Source: JBBTWO01 sp038062745
Lineage (GTDB): Bacteria > Patescibacteriota > Microgenomatia > UBA8517
Reading direction: 5' to 3'
DNA: 14,853 nt
Assembly: GCA_038062745.1 (NCBI GenBank)
Contig: JBBTWO010000013.1
Location: forward strand, 1-14,853
Shown here piece by piece: positions 1 to 6,067 of the stretch (position 1 is the stretch's first letter; the number at the start of each line of letters is the position of its first letter). The translations under genes were made by a program, and so were the position numbers. A model generated the notes under the pieces. That model was not told the origin of the DNA and did no database searches. It saw nothing but the letters and a program-made list of their open reading frames with translations.

Positions 1-1
1 G

Positions 2-319
2 CTTGCCAAACCAGAGCCATGGCTTTTAATCCGAAAGCAAGATAATGAATGGGTTGATCAAGCTACACATCTCGTCGCTGTTGTAAATGCACCAAGCCAT
101 GGTGTTGGAATGGAGATTGAGCGTGCAATTTTAAAACCTCAAAGAGGATTAAATGAAACACCAATTCTCTGCTTAATCCATGAAACACTTTTAGACAAAC
201 TTTCTTTTATGGTTAGAGGAGTATCAGAGGATGAGCACCCTAGTTTTCATTTGAAAACTTATACTAATCTCCAAGAAGCACAAAACACAGTTCACGATTT
301 CCTCATTGGTAATTTATAA
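2..319 (+). CDS. Nucleoside 2-deoxyribosyltransferase / DNPH1-like protein, C-terminal part
   Basis: The frame is open from the left window edge to a TAA at 317-319, giving the last 105 residues of a longer protein. An internal ATG at 110 is not the real start, because clearly homologous sequence precedes it. The stretch reading VVNAPSHGVGMEIERA matches the signature of the nucleoside 2-deoxyribosyltransferase/DNPH1 (Rcl) superfamily, where the Glu after GVG-M is the catalytic nucleophile. The later CLIHE...LSFMVRG resembles the 'CL..P...LS.MIRG' segment of DNPH1. Members cleave or exchange the N-glycosidic bond of deoxynucleosides or their 5'-monophosphates, so a role in nucleotide salvage or clean-up is likely. 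Which of the two activities applies cannot be told without the N-terminal half. It converges on the next gene with 21 nt between the stops. Confidence 0.72.
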   Translation, partial: LAKPEPWLLIRKQDNEWVDQATHLVAVVNAPSHGVGMEIERAILKPQRGLNETPILCLIHETLLDKLSFMVRGVSEDEHPSFHLKTYTNLQEAQNTVHDFLIGNL

Positions 320-340
320 ATCTGAGAATATAAAAAGTGT

Positions 341-1009
341 TCAATTTCCACTTGTTGGGTCTGGAGTTCCAGGAGTTGATGTAGGTGCAATTGTTGGAGT
401 TTCAGTGGGAGCGGTAGTTGGAACAGGTGTTTGGATTGGTGTTGCAGTAGCTGTTGGAATTGGTACTGGTGTTGTTGGAAGAACTTCCAGATCTTGCACA
501 TCTGAAACTATGAGGAGTTTTTGTTTTGCATTGTAACTTCCTGTTGCCAGTATTCTTCTTCCCACAAGAGTTGTTAGATTTAAGTTTTCTGGAATTTGTA
601 ATGTTACAGCTTCGTCAGATGATGTCAGCAAGAAAAATTTGACAGGAATGGTTGATGTCTTTTTCAATGTTCCTTTTATGGCAGTTTCTCTCCAATCAGC
701 AGGAGTTGGTGTTGGGCTTTGTTGAACAACAACACTGTTGCTTTTTACTTTAATCCAAGGAAAAGCAAAAGGAAGGACTACTCCACCTAAACCAAAAGCA
801 AGAGAAAAAGCAATTAATGCAACTCCAAAAACAGTCACCGGTTTGGCAGTAATTTTTATAGTTGTTCCTTCATGTGCCATAATTCTCTTCCACCAATATT
901 TAATGTACACAAGCGGATTTGCGGTTGAAATTTTTTCTGTTCTTTGGGCAGTGACAACAATTGCGGGAACTTGTTGTTTTGGAGGTTGAGTTTGGTTGTT
1001 GTTATCCAT
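341..1009 (-). CDS. Single-pass membrane protein with extracytoplasmic domain and Pro/Thr-rich tail
   Basis: This 222-aa protein of no recognised family has three parts. Residues 1-56 form a polar, basic N-terminus with KYWWKR near 38-42. Residues 57-84 are strongly hydrophobic and fit one transmembrane helix. The C-terminal part is outside by inference: residues about 106-176 alternate like a small beta-barrel (an OB-like fold would fit the IKGTLKKTST...GRRILATGSYN pattern), and residues 177-222 are a low-complexity Pro/Thr/Ala tail. A tail of this kind often spans or contacts the cell wall. The start at 1009 is the first ATG of the open frame; no Shine-Dalgarno sequence precedes it. The stop is TGA at 341-343. 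It is transcribed divergently from rpmG. I cannot assign a function. Confidence 0.75.
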   Translation of the reverse strand: MDNNNQTQPPKQQVPAIVVTAQRTEKISTANPLVYIKYWWKRIMAHEGTTIKITAKPVTVFGVALIAFSLAFGLGGVVLPFAFPWIKVKSNSVVVQQSPTPTPADWRETAIKGTLKKTSTIPVKFFLLTSSDEAVTLQIPENLNLTTLVGRRILATGSYNAKQKLLIVSDVQDLEVLPTTPVPIPTATATPIQTPVPTTAPTETPTIAPTSTPGTPDPTSGN

Positions 1010-1094
1010 GGGCAGGAATAGTTAATTACATTTAAGTTTAAAACCAGTAATATAAAGAAGCAATAGCACACTCTTCCCTAATCTTCAGCATTTT

Positions 1095-1102
1095 GCTACA
1101 AT
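1095..1102 (+). promoter_or_regulatory. Extended -10 promoter of rpmG
   Basis: The sequence TGCTACAAT (TG at 1094-1095, TACAAT at 1097-1102) is an extended -10 element matching 5 of 6 bases of the hexamer consensus. Its end lies 10 nt before the rpmG ATG, so transcription would start about 4 nt before the start codon. No convincing -35 box is visible 17 nt upstream. Confidence 0.5.
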
Positions 1103-1112
1103 ACACTTTAAG

Positions 1113-1301
1113 ATGGCAAAAAAGGGGGCACGAGAAATAGTAGCAATGGTTTGTTCTGTGTGTAAAGCACAAAACTATGTGACCATGCGAAACAAGGTAA
1201 ATATGCAGGTTAAAACTGGAGAAACCAAGCTCAACTTAAAGAAATTCTGTAAAAACTGTAAAAAGTCCACTCCCCACAAAGAAACTGCAAAACTAAAGTA
1301 A
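1113..1301 (+). CDS. rpmG: 50S ribosomal protein L33
   Basis: The 62-aa product is a typical bacterial L33, a small protein of the large ribosomal subunit near the E site. It carries the four cysteines of the zinc-binding form (C14, C17, C46, C49, as CSVC and CKNC) and the family core YVTMRNK...LNLKKFC. The length is slightly above the usual 50-55 aa because of the MAKKGAREIV lead. The start at 1113 fits the -10 box ending at 1102; there is no Shine-Dalgarno sequence, so a near-leaderless mRNA is likely. In many bacteria rpmG lies next to trnW, secE and nusG. Here trnW is about 450 nt downstream, but secE-nusG lie over 11 kb away. The stop ends 1 nt before the stop of the convergent gene. Confidence 0.95.
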   Translation: MAKKGAREIVAMVCSVCKAQNYVTMRNKVNMQVKTGETKLNLKKFCKNCKKSTPHKETAKLK

Positions 1302-1302
1302 A

Positions 1303-1686
1303 TCACCTTACATACTTTGGCAATCTGTTGTTTATCGCGTCCCACAACTCTTCGTCTGTGATGGAACCAAAACCATTAGAAATCGTATGCTGACCATTCC
1401 TGTAGAATTTACCACCACCCGTTACACAAACCATTTCCTGATCTAAAATTATTTCCTCATCTTCAGCCGCCTCAAGCACCTCATAGTGTCTCCTGTCGCA
1501 ATCCCCAACCTCAAAAACTATTCGCTCAACTACACCAATATCCGGCCGTGAAAAATCAAGAAGGTGGATATATGTGACACAATCTGAATCATCATCTGTT
1601 TCAATAGAATGAAATCTTACTCTTCGATTGCCTTCTTTGTCTCTTATTGGAACAAAATCATCACAGTCTTTTCTTCTTTCTCCCAT
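1303..1686 (-). CDS. Hypothetical acidic protein
   Basis: This 127-aa protein has no family I recognise. It is strongly acidic, with runs such as ETDDDSD near residues 29-35 and EAAEDEEIILDQE near 72-84, and has several cysteines (8, 36, 63, 87) but no paired zinc motif. There is no signal peptide or membrane segment, so it is probably cytosolic. The start at 1686 is supported by a TAAAAT -10 box (complement of 1696-1701) 9 nt upstream, the arrangement seen before several genes here. It converges tail to tail with rpmG and sits between rpmG and trnW. Its reality rests on length, start context and the absence of a competing frame. Confidence 0.72.
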   Translation of the reverse strand: MGERRKDCDDFVPIRDKEGNRRVRFHSIETDDDSDCVTYIHLLDFSRPDIGVVERIVFEVGDCDRRHYEVLEAAEDEEIILDQEMVCVTGGGKFYRNGQHTISNGFGSITDEELWDAINNRLPKYVR

Positions 1687-1712
1687 ATGGACAGTATTTT
1701 AGCTTAGTTACT

Positions 1713-1741
1713 TTCAGATATCTATGTCCTTAAGGTATAAT
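1713..1741 (+). promoter_or_regulatory. Promoter of tRNA-Trp
   Basis: TTCAGA (1713-1718, 4 of 6 to the -35 consensus), a 17-nt spacer and a perfect TATAAT (1736-1741). The predicted transcript would begin about 6 nt before the mature tRNA 5' end at 1754. Confidence 0.7.
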
Positions 1742-1753
1742 AGCTAAAGCCAA

Positions 1754-1827
1754 AGGGGTGTAGTTAAATGGTATAACATTTCTCTCCAAAAGAAATATTG
1801 GGGGTTCGATTCCCTCCACCCCTGCCA
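1754..1827 (+). tRNA. trnW: tRNA-Trp (anticodon CCA)
   Basis: A full cloverleaf can be drawn by hand. The acceptor stem is 1754-1760 with 1817-1823 (7 bp). The D arm is GTTA/TAAC around a GG-containing loop. The anticodon stem is 1779-1783 with 1791-1795 and the 7-nt loop is 1784-1790, with anticodon CCA at 1786-1788. The variable region has 4 nt. The T arm is 1800-1816 with loop TTCGATT and one G-U pair. The discriminator G is at 1824, and the 3' CCA is encoded (1825-1827). CCA reads the UGG codon, hence tryptophan. A good promoter lies just upstream. Reverse-strand open frames here, containing strings like GIEPP, are translation artefacts of this tRNA. Confidence 0.95.
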
Positions 1828-1838
1828 GCAGAGATTTC

Positions 1839-1901
1839 TGGTCTGGGGAGGTGGCAATGCGGGTTTTGCCACCGAGAGAAAAGACCGAGTGGAAGCCCTT
1901 T
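1839..1901 (+). other. Structured intergenic element downstream of tRNA-Trp
   Basis: A perfect 8-bp stem (GGTGGCAA 1850-1857 with TTGCCACC 1866-1873, 8-nt loop) sits inside an outer 5-bp pairing (GGTCT 1840-1844 with AGACC 1882-1886). It is followed by GAGTGGAAGC. The same outer words, TGGTCT ... hairpin ... AAAAGAC-GAG ... TGGAAGC, recur at 4403-4444 around a different hairpin. It could be a tRNA 3' trailer structure, a small RNA or a degenerate repeat. It is not a standard intrinsic terminator because no U-run follows the stem directly. Confidence 0.35.
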
Positions 1902-1973
1902 TTGTAGGTACATTTAATTCGTTTATTGAAAAGAAAGAAGTTCGAGCCGACACTTTTTGCGAAGTCAACTTGT

Positions 1974-2192
1974 TTAAATTGCAATTGTCTGTTTTTCAAG
2001 TTTTTTGACTCTTTTTTCAAGATTGTCAAATTCTTCAATTGTGGGAGAGTCATCTTCCAAACTGGCAATTTGCAAACCAAGTTTATCAATTCTTGCACCA
2101 TTTTCTTCCACCTTTTCTTCCACTCTTTTAATATCCTCACGAATTGAAGTCTGACCATCTAATATAGACTGAAGTATTTTATTATCTGACAT
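1974..2192 (-). CDS. Small coiled-coil protein
   Basis: The 72-aa product begins MSDNKILQSILDGQ and continues as charged heptads (IREDIKRVEEKVEENGARIDKL, then FDNLEKRVKKLEKQ), which fits a helical coiled coil that probably oligomerises. From memory, short proteins with this beginning and an 'EDD.PT.EEFDNLEKR' middle are common in CPR genomes; their role is unknown. The frame stays open upstream to 2354, but that extension is rejected. A promoter with TTTACT (2222-2227), a 17-nt spacer and AATAAT (2199-2204) lies just before the ATG at 2192, and the extension would be read from the hairpin-rich intergenic block. No Shine-Dalgarno sequence is visible. Confidence 0.72.
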   Translation of the reverse strand: MSDNKILQSILDGQTSIREDIKRVEEKVEENGARIDKLGLQIASLEDDSPTIEEFDNLEKRVKKLEKQTIAI

Positions 2193-2198
2193 AGAGCC

Positions 2199-2227
2199 AT
2201 TATTAAACTTTCGCAAGAAAAAGTAAA
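2199..2227 (-). promoter_or_regulatory. Promoter of the coiled-coil gene
   Basis: Reading the minus strand, TTTACT (complement of 2222-2227) is followed by a 17-nt spacer and AATAAT (complement of 2199-2204, 5 of 6). The -10 box ends 6 nt before the ATG at 2192, implying a leaderless mRNA. Confidence 0.5.
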
Positions 2228-2240
2228 CACCCAAACTTGT

Positions 2241-2420
2241 ACAGATTTGCACAGCAAATCTCTCCTGTAAAGGAAAATGCCGGAGGCATTCTCTCCCCAC
2301 GCGCAGCAAAACAATCCTCCGAAAGTAGTGAGACTGAGTTAGCACGAGTCGCAAAACGGAGTTCGAGTTTGTTCGAAAAATGCTGCCCGCCGAGATCTTT
2401 CGCGTTCGCGAAATAATCCC
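2241..2420. repeat. GC-rich intergenic block with clustered perfect hairpins
   Basis: By hand count this stretch is about 50% G+C, against clearly A+T-rich flanks. It holds several perfect short-loop inverted repeats: AGATTTGC/GCAAATCT with loop ACA (2243-2261), AATGCC/GGCATT with loop GGA (2276-2290) and TTTCGC/GCGAAA with loop GTTC (2398-2413). It also allows an alternative CGGAGG/CCTCCG pairing (2281-2286 with 2316-2321). No gene on either strand is credible. A dispersed palindromic repeat or a structured RNA are the likeliest explanations; only a copy search in the rest of the genome would decide. Confidence 0.45.
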
Positions 2421-2434
2421 TCTTTAATGATATC

Positions 2435-2463
2435 TTGACTTTGGTTATTTTTATAGTTATATT
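2435..2463 (+). promoter_or_regulatory. Promoter of the frameshifted gene at 2475
   Basis: TTGACT (2435-2440, 5 of 6), a 17-nt spacer and TATATT (2458-2463, 5 of 6). The -10 box ends 11 nt before the ATG at 2475, so the leader would be only about 5 nt. Confidence 0.65.
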
Positions 2464-2474
2464 TCCTACATAAT

Positions 2475-3054
2475 ATGTCAGTTCATGAAAGAAAGTTTGA
2501 TACTTACCAAAGTTGGGATGAAATTTTTAAATCTGAAGATGACAAGGTACTTCAGTTCAAAGATTTTCTTCAAGAAAGTAGGGATGCATACTCTTCAAAT
2601 AACTCATTGGCTGGCGAAGAAACTCAGACAGATCCCATAACGGGAGTGCAAACTATTTATTTATAGAAGACGTGATGGGGGCTACAAATCTATCTCGCTA
2701 CTTCCTAATGGTAATGTAGAAACAAGATTTACATATCCTGGACAATTTGGACAAACAGATCATACTCACACTATTGTTCCTGATGCCGGTAGCAAAGACC
2801 ACAATTGGAAATATGACTCTATTTGCGAATTAAAAGAGCAAGCCAGACAAGTTGCAAAATCTGATTCAGAGGATTCTGATTTAAGTTCTAGAATTAGAGA
2901 TCTGGTTTTCTATTTGACAGGTAAACCAGCAACGAAAGGATGGGAGCAGACAATGCTCGGTCTTCCAGCAACCCCTATAAGAGTTGGTTTCAAAATTTAT
3001 CCCCAAGAAATATTAGAGGAAACTATGTCTTTAATAGAACAGTCAAAAAAATAA
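2475..3054 (+). pseudogene. Unknown gene interrupted by a +1 frameshift
   Basis: Two open frames join into one protein of about 192 aa. The first (2475-2666) gives 63 aa starting MSVHERKFDTYQSW and ending ITGVQTIYL at a TAG. The second frame opens after a TAA at 2638-2640 and runs to a TAA at 3052-3054 without a usable start codon near its beginning. It reads IYRRRDGGYKSISLLPNGNVETRF and later FYLTGKPATKGWEQTMLGLP. The total of 580 nt is one base more than a multiple of three, so one extra base (or two missing) near the TTTATTTATAG stretch at about 2656-2666 explains the break. A good promoter precedes the gene. I recognise no family. It may be a real mutation, a sequencing error or, less likely, programmed frameshifting. 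It converges on the ATPase gene with 39 nt between stops. Confidence 0.6.
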
Positions 3055-3093
3055 TTTCCCTTCTGATTTGCATACCGTAAATAGTTGGATTTT

Positions 3094-4356
3094 TTAGGGT
3101 AAAAATTTATTGCTTGAAACTTTATAGTATGGAATAAATAGTACTTCAGTTTCATTTAATACATCTGCCATATCAGATCCTAAATGGACAATATATGCTT
3201 TTGATGGCTTATATTTACCCAAAAAAGATTTAAATGAACGAGTAGTCCCAGGTTGTTTCAATTCCGTATATTTTACTTCAAGTGGGATTACTCCAGTTCC
3301 AGTATTAATCACAAAATCTACCTCTGCATTGTCTTTTGTTCTCCAAAAGTGAATACCGTTGACTGGTATATCATTAACCAGTCGTAACATACTAAATATC
3401 GCATTTTCAAAAAGGTGGCCAACTAACTCATTTGGAATTAACGGTAATCCAAACAATCCAAGTAGATAGTTTCTTAATCCTAAATCAACAAAATAATAAA
3501 TAGGCGCTTTGGTAATTTCTGATCTAATATTTCGATAAAACGGCGTAACTTTTTTAATGACAAATGTTTCCTCCAAATACCACAAATAGTGCTGAATTGT
3601 TTTATTTGATATTCCAATTGTTGCTGAAAGTTCATTAACATTTACCAAACTCCCAATTTGTGATGCTAATACTTTAAGTAAATTTGTAAATGCATCAGGC
3701 TTTTCAACTTTAAGAAGCAAAGTTATATCTTTTTCAATATAGCTTCTATAAATTTCCTCTATTTCAGTCTTTTTCTTATCAACTGTTTCTGCCAGAACAA
3801 TCCTTGGATATCCTCCATACATCAAATATTCTTCAAAAAAATGCTTTGTTTTATTTTTTTCAATATCAAAAAAACTTTCTAACCTGTCCTCATATTGGTA
3901 ATTTGTCCTGAAATTAACAAATTCTTCAAAATTAATCGGTTCAATTTCAAAAATTTGCTTTCTTCCTGCCATTGACTCTTTAATTCTTGCTTTTAAATCA
4001 AGGCTTCCAGACCCTGAAAGAATAAATTTGTACGGTAAATTCATGTCATAGATTCCCTTCAAGAATAGTCCAGCATCAACCTTTCTTTGAATTTCATCAA
4101 CAAATATATATGCCCTGGAGTTTCCAACTTGCAACTTGATGTAATTTATAAGAACACTTTGCGAAACAAAGAACTTACTGTCTTCATCAATATCTAGATT
4201 AAGGAAAACCGTTTTTTCTCCTCTTACCTGAAGGGTCTCCCTCATTTGTCTCATAAGATAAGTCTTGCCAACCTGACGCGGACCTATTAAAAAAGTCATT
4301 TCTGGTTGTTCCAGGTGTTTTTCTAGTTCTGGCAATATACTTCTTTTAATTGACAT
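3094..4356 (-). CDS. AAA-family ATPase with DUF4143 C-terminal domain
   Basis: The 420-aa length and organisation match the common 'ATP-binding protein, AAA_14 plus DUF4143' family. The Walker A motif is GPRQVGKT at residues 25-32, Walker B is YIFVDEIQ at 83-90, and a sensor-like FILSGSGSLD is at 111-120. Residues about 205-265 hold a winged-helix-like segment (NVNELSATIGISNKTIQHYLWYLEE). The C-terminal domain carries GHLFENAI (313-320), FWRTKDNAEVDFV (337-349) and PLEVKY (358-363). Its E317, D347 and E360-x-K362 resemble a PD-(D/E)XK nuclease-like core. The cellular role of the family is poorly known. The start at 4356 has a TAAAAT -10 box (complement of 4363-4368) 6 nt upstream and no Shine-Dalgarno sequence. 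It appears intact and monocistronic. Confidence 0.92.
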   Translation of the reverse strand: MSIKRSILPELEKHLEQPEMTFLIGPRQVGKTYLMRQMRETLQVRGEKTVFLNLDIDEDSKFFVSQSVLINYIKLQVGNSRAYIFVDEIQRKVDAGLFLKGIYDMNLPYKFILSGSGSLDLKARIKESMAGRKQIFEIEPINFEEFVNFRTNYQYEDRLESFFDIEKNKTKHFFEEYLMYGGYPRIVLAETVDKKKTEIEEIYRSYIEKDITLLLKVEKPDAFTNLLKVLASQIGSLVNVNELSATIGISNKTIQHYLWYLEETFVIKKVTPFYRNIRSEITKAPIYYFVDLGLRNYLLGLFGLPLIPNELVGHLFENAIFSMLRLVNDIPVNGIHFWRTKDNAEVDFVINTGTGVIPLEVKYTELKQPGTTRSFKSFLGKYKPSKAYIVHLGSDMADVLNETEVLFIPYYKVSSNKFLP

Positions 4357-4400
4357 ACTTCTATTTTAGTACCATTTTTTAGTAAGTCAAGTAACAAATA

Positions 4401-4452
4401 AGTGGTCTTTGGCGTAGCCAAAAAGACGAGCCGGGACTGGAAGCGAACCACT
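4401..4452. other. Structured intergenic element, partial relative of 1839-1901
   Basis: AGTGGT (4401-4406) can pair with ACCACT (4447-4452). Inside it TTTGGC (4408-4413) and GCCAAA (4417-4422) form a perfect 6-bp stem with the 3-nt loop GTA, followed by AAAAGACGAG and TGGAAGC. These words match the element after tRNA-Trp in the same order, with 7 extra bases between GAG and TGGAAGC. It lies in the 175-nt stretch between two divergent genes; the rest of that stretch holds only their promoters. The function and the transcribed strand are unknown. Confidence 0.3.
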
Positions 4453-4506
4453 ACTTGCACTCTCGACGTTAAGCCTTCACTTGTTTCATCCACAGTTGCT
4501 AAATAG

Positions 4507-4512
4507 TATAAT
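4507..4512 (+). promoter_or_regulatory. -10 box of the FecR/NAGPA operon
   Basis: A perfect TATAAT lies 19 nt before the ATG at 4532. The best -35 candidates upstream (TTGTTT at 4481 or TTTCAT at 4484) are weak. The leader would be about 13 nt, with no clear Shine-Dalgarno sequence. Confidence 0.5.
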
Positions 4513-4531
4513 TTAACTTAAGAACAAGTGT

Positions 4532-6058
4532 ATGAAGCGCTTTTTTAAAAAACATAGCCTACTCTTAGTTGCAGGTATCATATTTTTAGCTTTTGCAGGC
4601 CTTATTGTGGCCAAAAATACCCCTCAAACTATTCAAAATATACTTCCTAACCAAGTAGTGGAAGGTGAAAAAACAGTTCTATCAGTCCAATCTGGCCAAG
4701 CCACCATAAAAAGAGGCTCTGAAGAGATTATCGTTTTGGAAAACAAAGATGAAAATGTTACCACAGGAGACACATTAACAACCGCACAAAAAAGTATTGC
4801 AACTGTGCGCTATCCAGGAGGAACGGTTGTCAGGCTAGCCCCTGATTCAAGCTTAACTTTGGCTGATGACAACACAACAACTAACCTTATACAAACAACT
4901 GGAACCATTTTTGTTAGATTTACTAAAGTTTTGGGTATCCAAGAAGAAGTAAATGTAGAAACGCCAACTGCTGTAGCAACAGTCAGAGGAACAAAATTGG
5001 TAAGCAGGATTGACGCTAAATTAAATGAAAGCAAATTCATTTCGATTGATCATGAATTTGATGTTTACAAAAAGGACGAAATAACCAAAAAGAAATTAGA
5101 AAACACAAAACAAATCTTAAAGGCAGGCCTTCAGGCACAAATTGGCAAAAAGGGAGTGGTGGCAATTGCCAAACAGGTTTTAACTGATGAAGAAAAAAGA
5201 TGGATTGAGTTAAACAAAGATACACTTGACGGAGAGACAAAAATAGATATTTTAAAAGAAATTGTTAGTAGATATTTTGCTTCCCCTTCGCCAAGTCCAA
5301 AACCATCAGGAACTCCCAAACCAACTATAGCCCCAGTATCTTACGTTCAAGGCATGTTTGGAACTGGCTATAATTCAGCCTTTGTTAAAACTGAAGCGGG
5401 AGATTTTAAATTATCGTGCTATGGAGCTCCCCAAGGAACAAAAGTTATAACTGATTCTGCAAGTGAGTCGGACTGTAAAACTGATTGCCCAGTTTTACCT
5501 CTGGCTGATTATGCCAATAGAAATGGTGGTGTAGCAGCCATTAATGGCATGTACTTTTGCCCGGCTGATTACCCAGCTTGCGCGGACAAGAAAAACTCCT
5601 TTGATACGCTGTTTTTTAATTCCAGAGTAAAAAGATACCTTAACAGCGACAATAATGTCTATAGCAATATTCCATTTCTAGTAATCAATGCCGATGGTTC
5701 TCCAAGATTTGTTGGTAGAAGTTCTGAATGGGGACGGGACACATCCATTCAAGCTGGAACAGCTGGCAATCCAATGCTTGTTTCTGGAGGCAATATTGCA
5801 GTTGTTGAAGGCAATCTAGATGACAAACAAAGAACTGTAAAGAGTAATCGCGGTGCTTTTGTCCAGAAAGTCCCCAATATTTATTTATGTATAACGGGGG
5901 GTGCAACGGTTATGGATTCAGCCCGTGTATATAAAGCCTTAGGGGTTGATAATGCAATAAACATTGATGGTGGTGGTTCCTCTGCCCTTTGGGTGGCGGG
6001 CAGTTACAAATATGGCCCTGGAAGAAACATCCCTACAGCCATTATTTTCGCCAGATAG
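4532..6058 (+). CDS. Membrane-anchored FecR-like plus phosphodiester glycosidase (NAGPA) protein
   Basis: The 508-aa protein starts with a basic tail (MKRFFKKH) and one hydrophobic helix (residues 9-27), either an uncleaved anchor or a signal peptide, so the rest is extracytoplasmic. Residues about 48-155 match the FecR fold: LSVQSGQATIKRGSE, GDTLTTAQKSIATVRYPGGTVVRLAPDS and VETPTAVATVRGT. A helical stretch and a Ser/Pro linker (251-268) follow. Residues about 278-507 are an NAGPA (phosphodiester N-acetylglucosaminidase) domain, with NGMYF at 338-342, GNPMLV at 412-417 and the hallmark NIDGGGSSALW at 477-487. Bacterial members hydrolyse or bind phosphodiester-linked sugars in exopolysaccharide or wall polymers. 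Cysteines at 296, 315, 319, 343 and 350 could form disulfides. The cyclase follows 9 nt after the stop. The joining of FecR and NAGPA suggests binding and trimming of envelope glycans, which is inferred. Confidence 0.88.
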   Translation: MKRFFKKHSLLLVAGIIFLAFAGLIVAKNTPQTIQNILPNQVVEGEKTVLSVQSGQATIKRGSEEIIVLENKDENVTTGDTLTTAQKSIATVRYPGGTVVRLAPDSSLTLADDNTTTNLIQTTGTIFVRFTKVLGIQEEVNVETPTAVATVRGTKLVSRIDAKLNESKFISIDHEFDVYKKDEITKKKLENTKQILKAGLQAQIGKKGVVAIAKQVLTDEEKRWIELNKDTLDGETKIDILKEIVSRYFASPSPSPKPSGTPKPTIAPVSYVQGMFGTGYNSAFVKTEAGDFKLSCYGAPQGTKVITDSASESDCKTDCPVLPLADYANRNGGVAAINGMYFCPADYPACADKKNSFDTLFFNSRVKRYLNSDNNVYSNIPFLVINADGSPRFVGRSSEWGRDTSIQAGTAGNPMLVSGGNIAVVEGNLDDKQRTVKSNRGAFVQKVPNIYLCITGGATVMDSARVYKALGVDNAINIDGGGSSALWVAGSYKYGPGRNIPTAIIFAR

Positions 6059-6067
6059 ACCTAAAAT

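Noticed and set aside
306..989. Plus-strand open frames opposite the membrane protein (Gly/Val-rich and others)
   Set aside because: Low-complexity shadows of the Pro/Thr-rich and TM coding regions on the other strand.
1850..1873. The 8-bp hairpin after tRNA-Trp as an intrinsic terminator
   Set aside because: It is followed by GAGAGAAAAG, not by a U-run.
1730..2158. Minus-strand open frames across the tRNA-Trp gene, with GIEPP or WRESNP-like text
   Set aside because: They are reverse translations of the tRNA and its trailer; the cloverleaf is clear and no start or promoter supports a protein.
2193..2354. N-terminal extension of the 72-aa coiled-coil protein
   Set aside because: It would be read from the hairpin-rich block and crosses the promoter; MSDNKILQ is a natural beginning.
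4395..4455. A tRNA or tRNA remnant between the divergent genes (reverse strand has GGTTCG-like text)
   Set aside because: No acceptor or anticodon arms can be drawn, and the T-arm-like stem has a mismatch.
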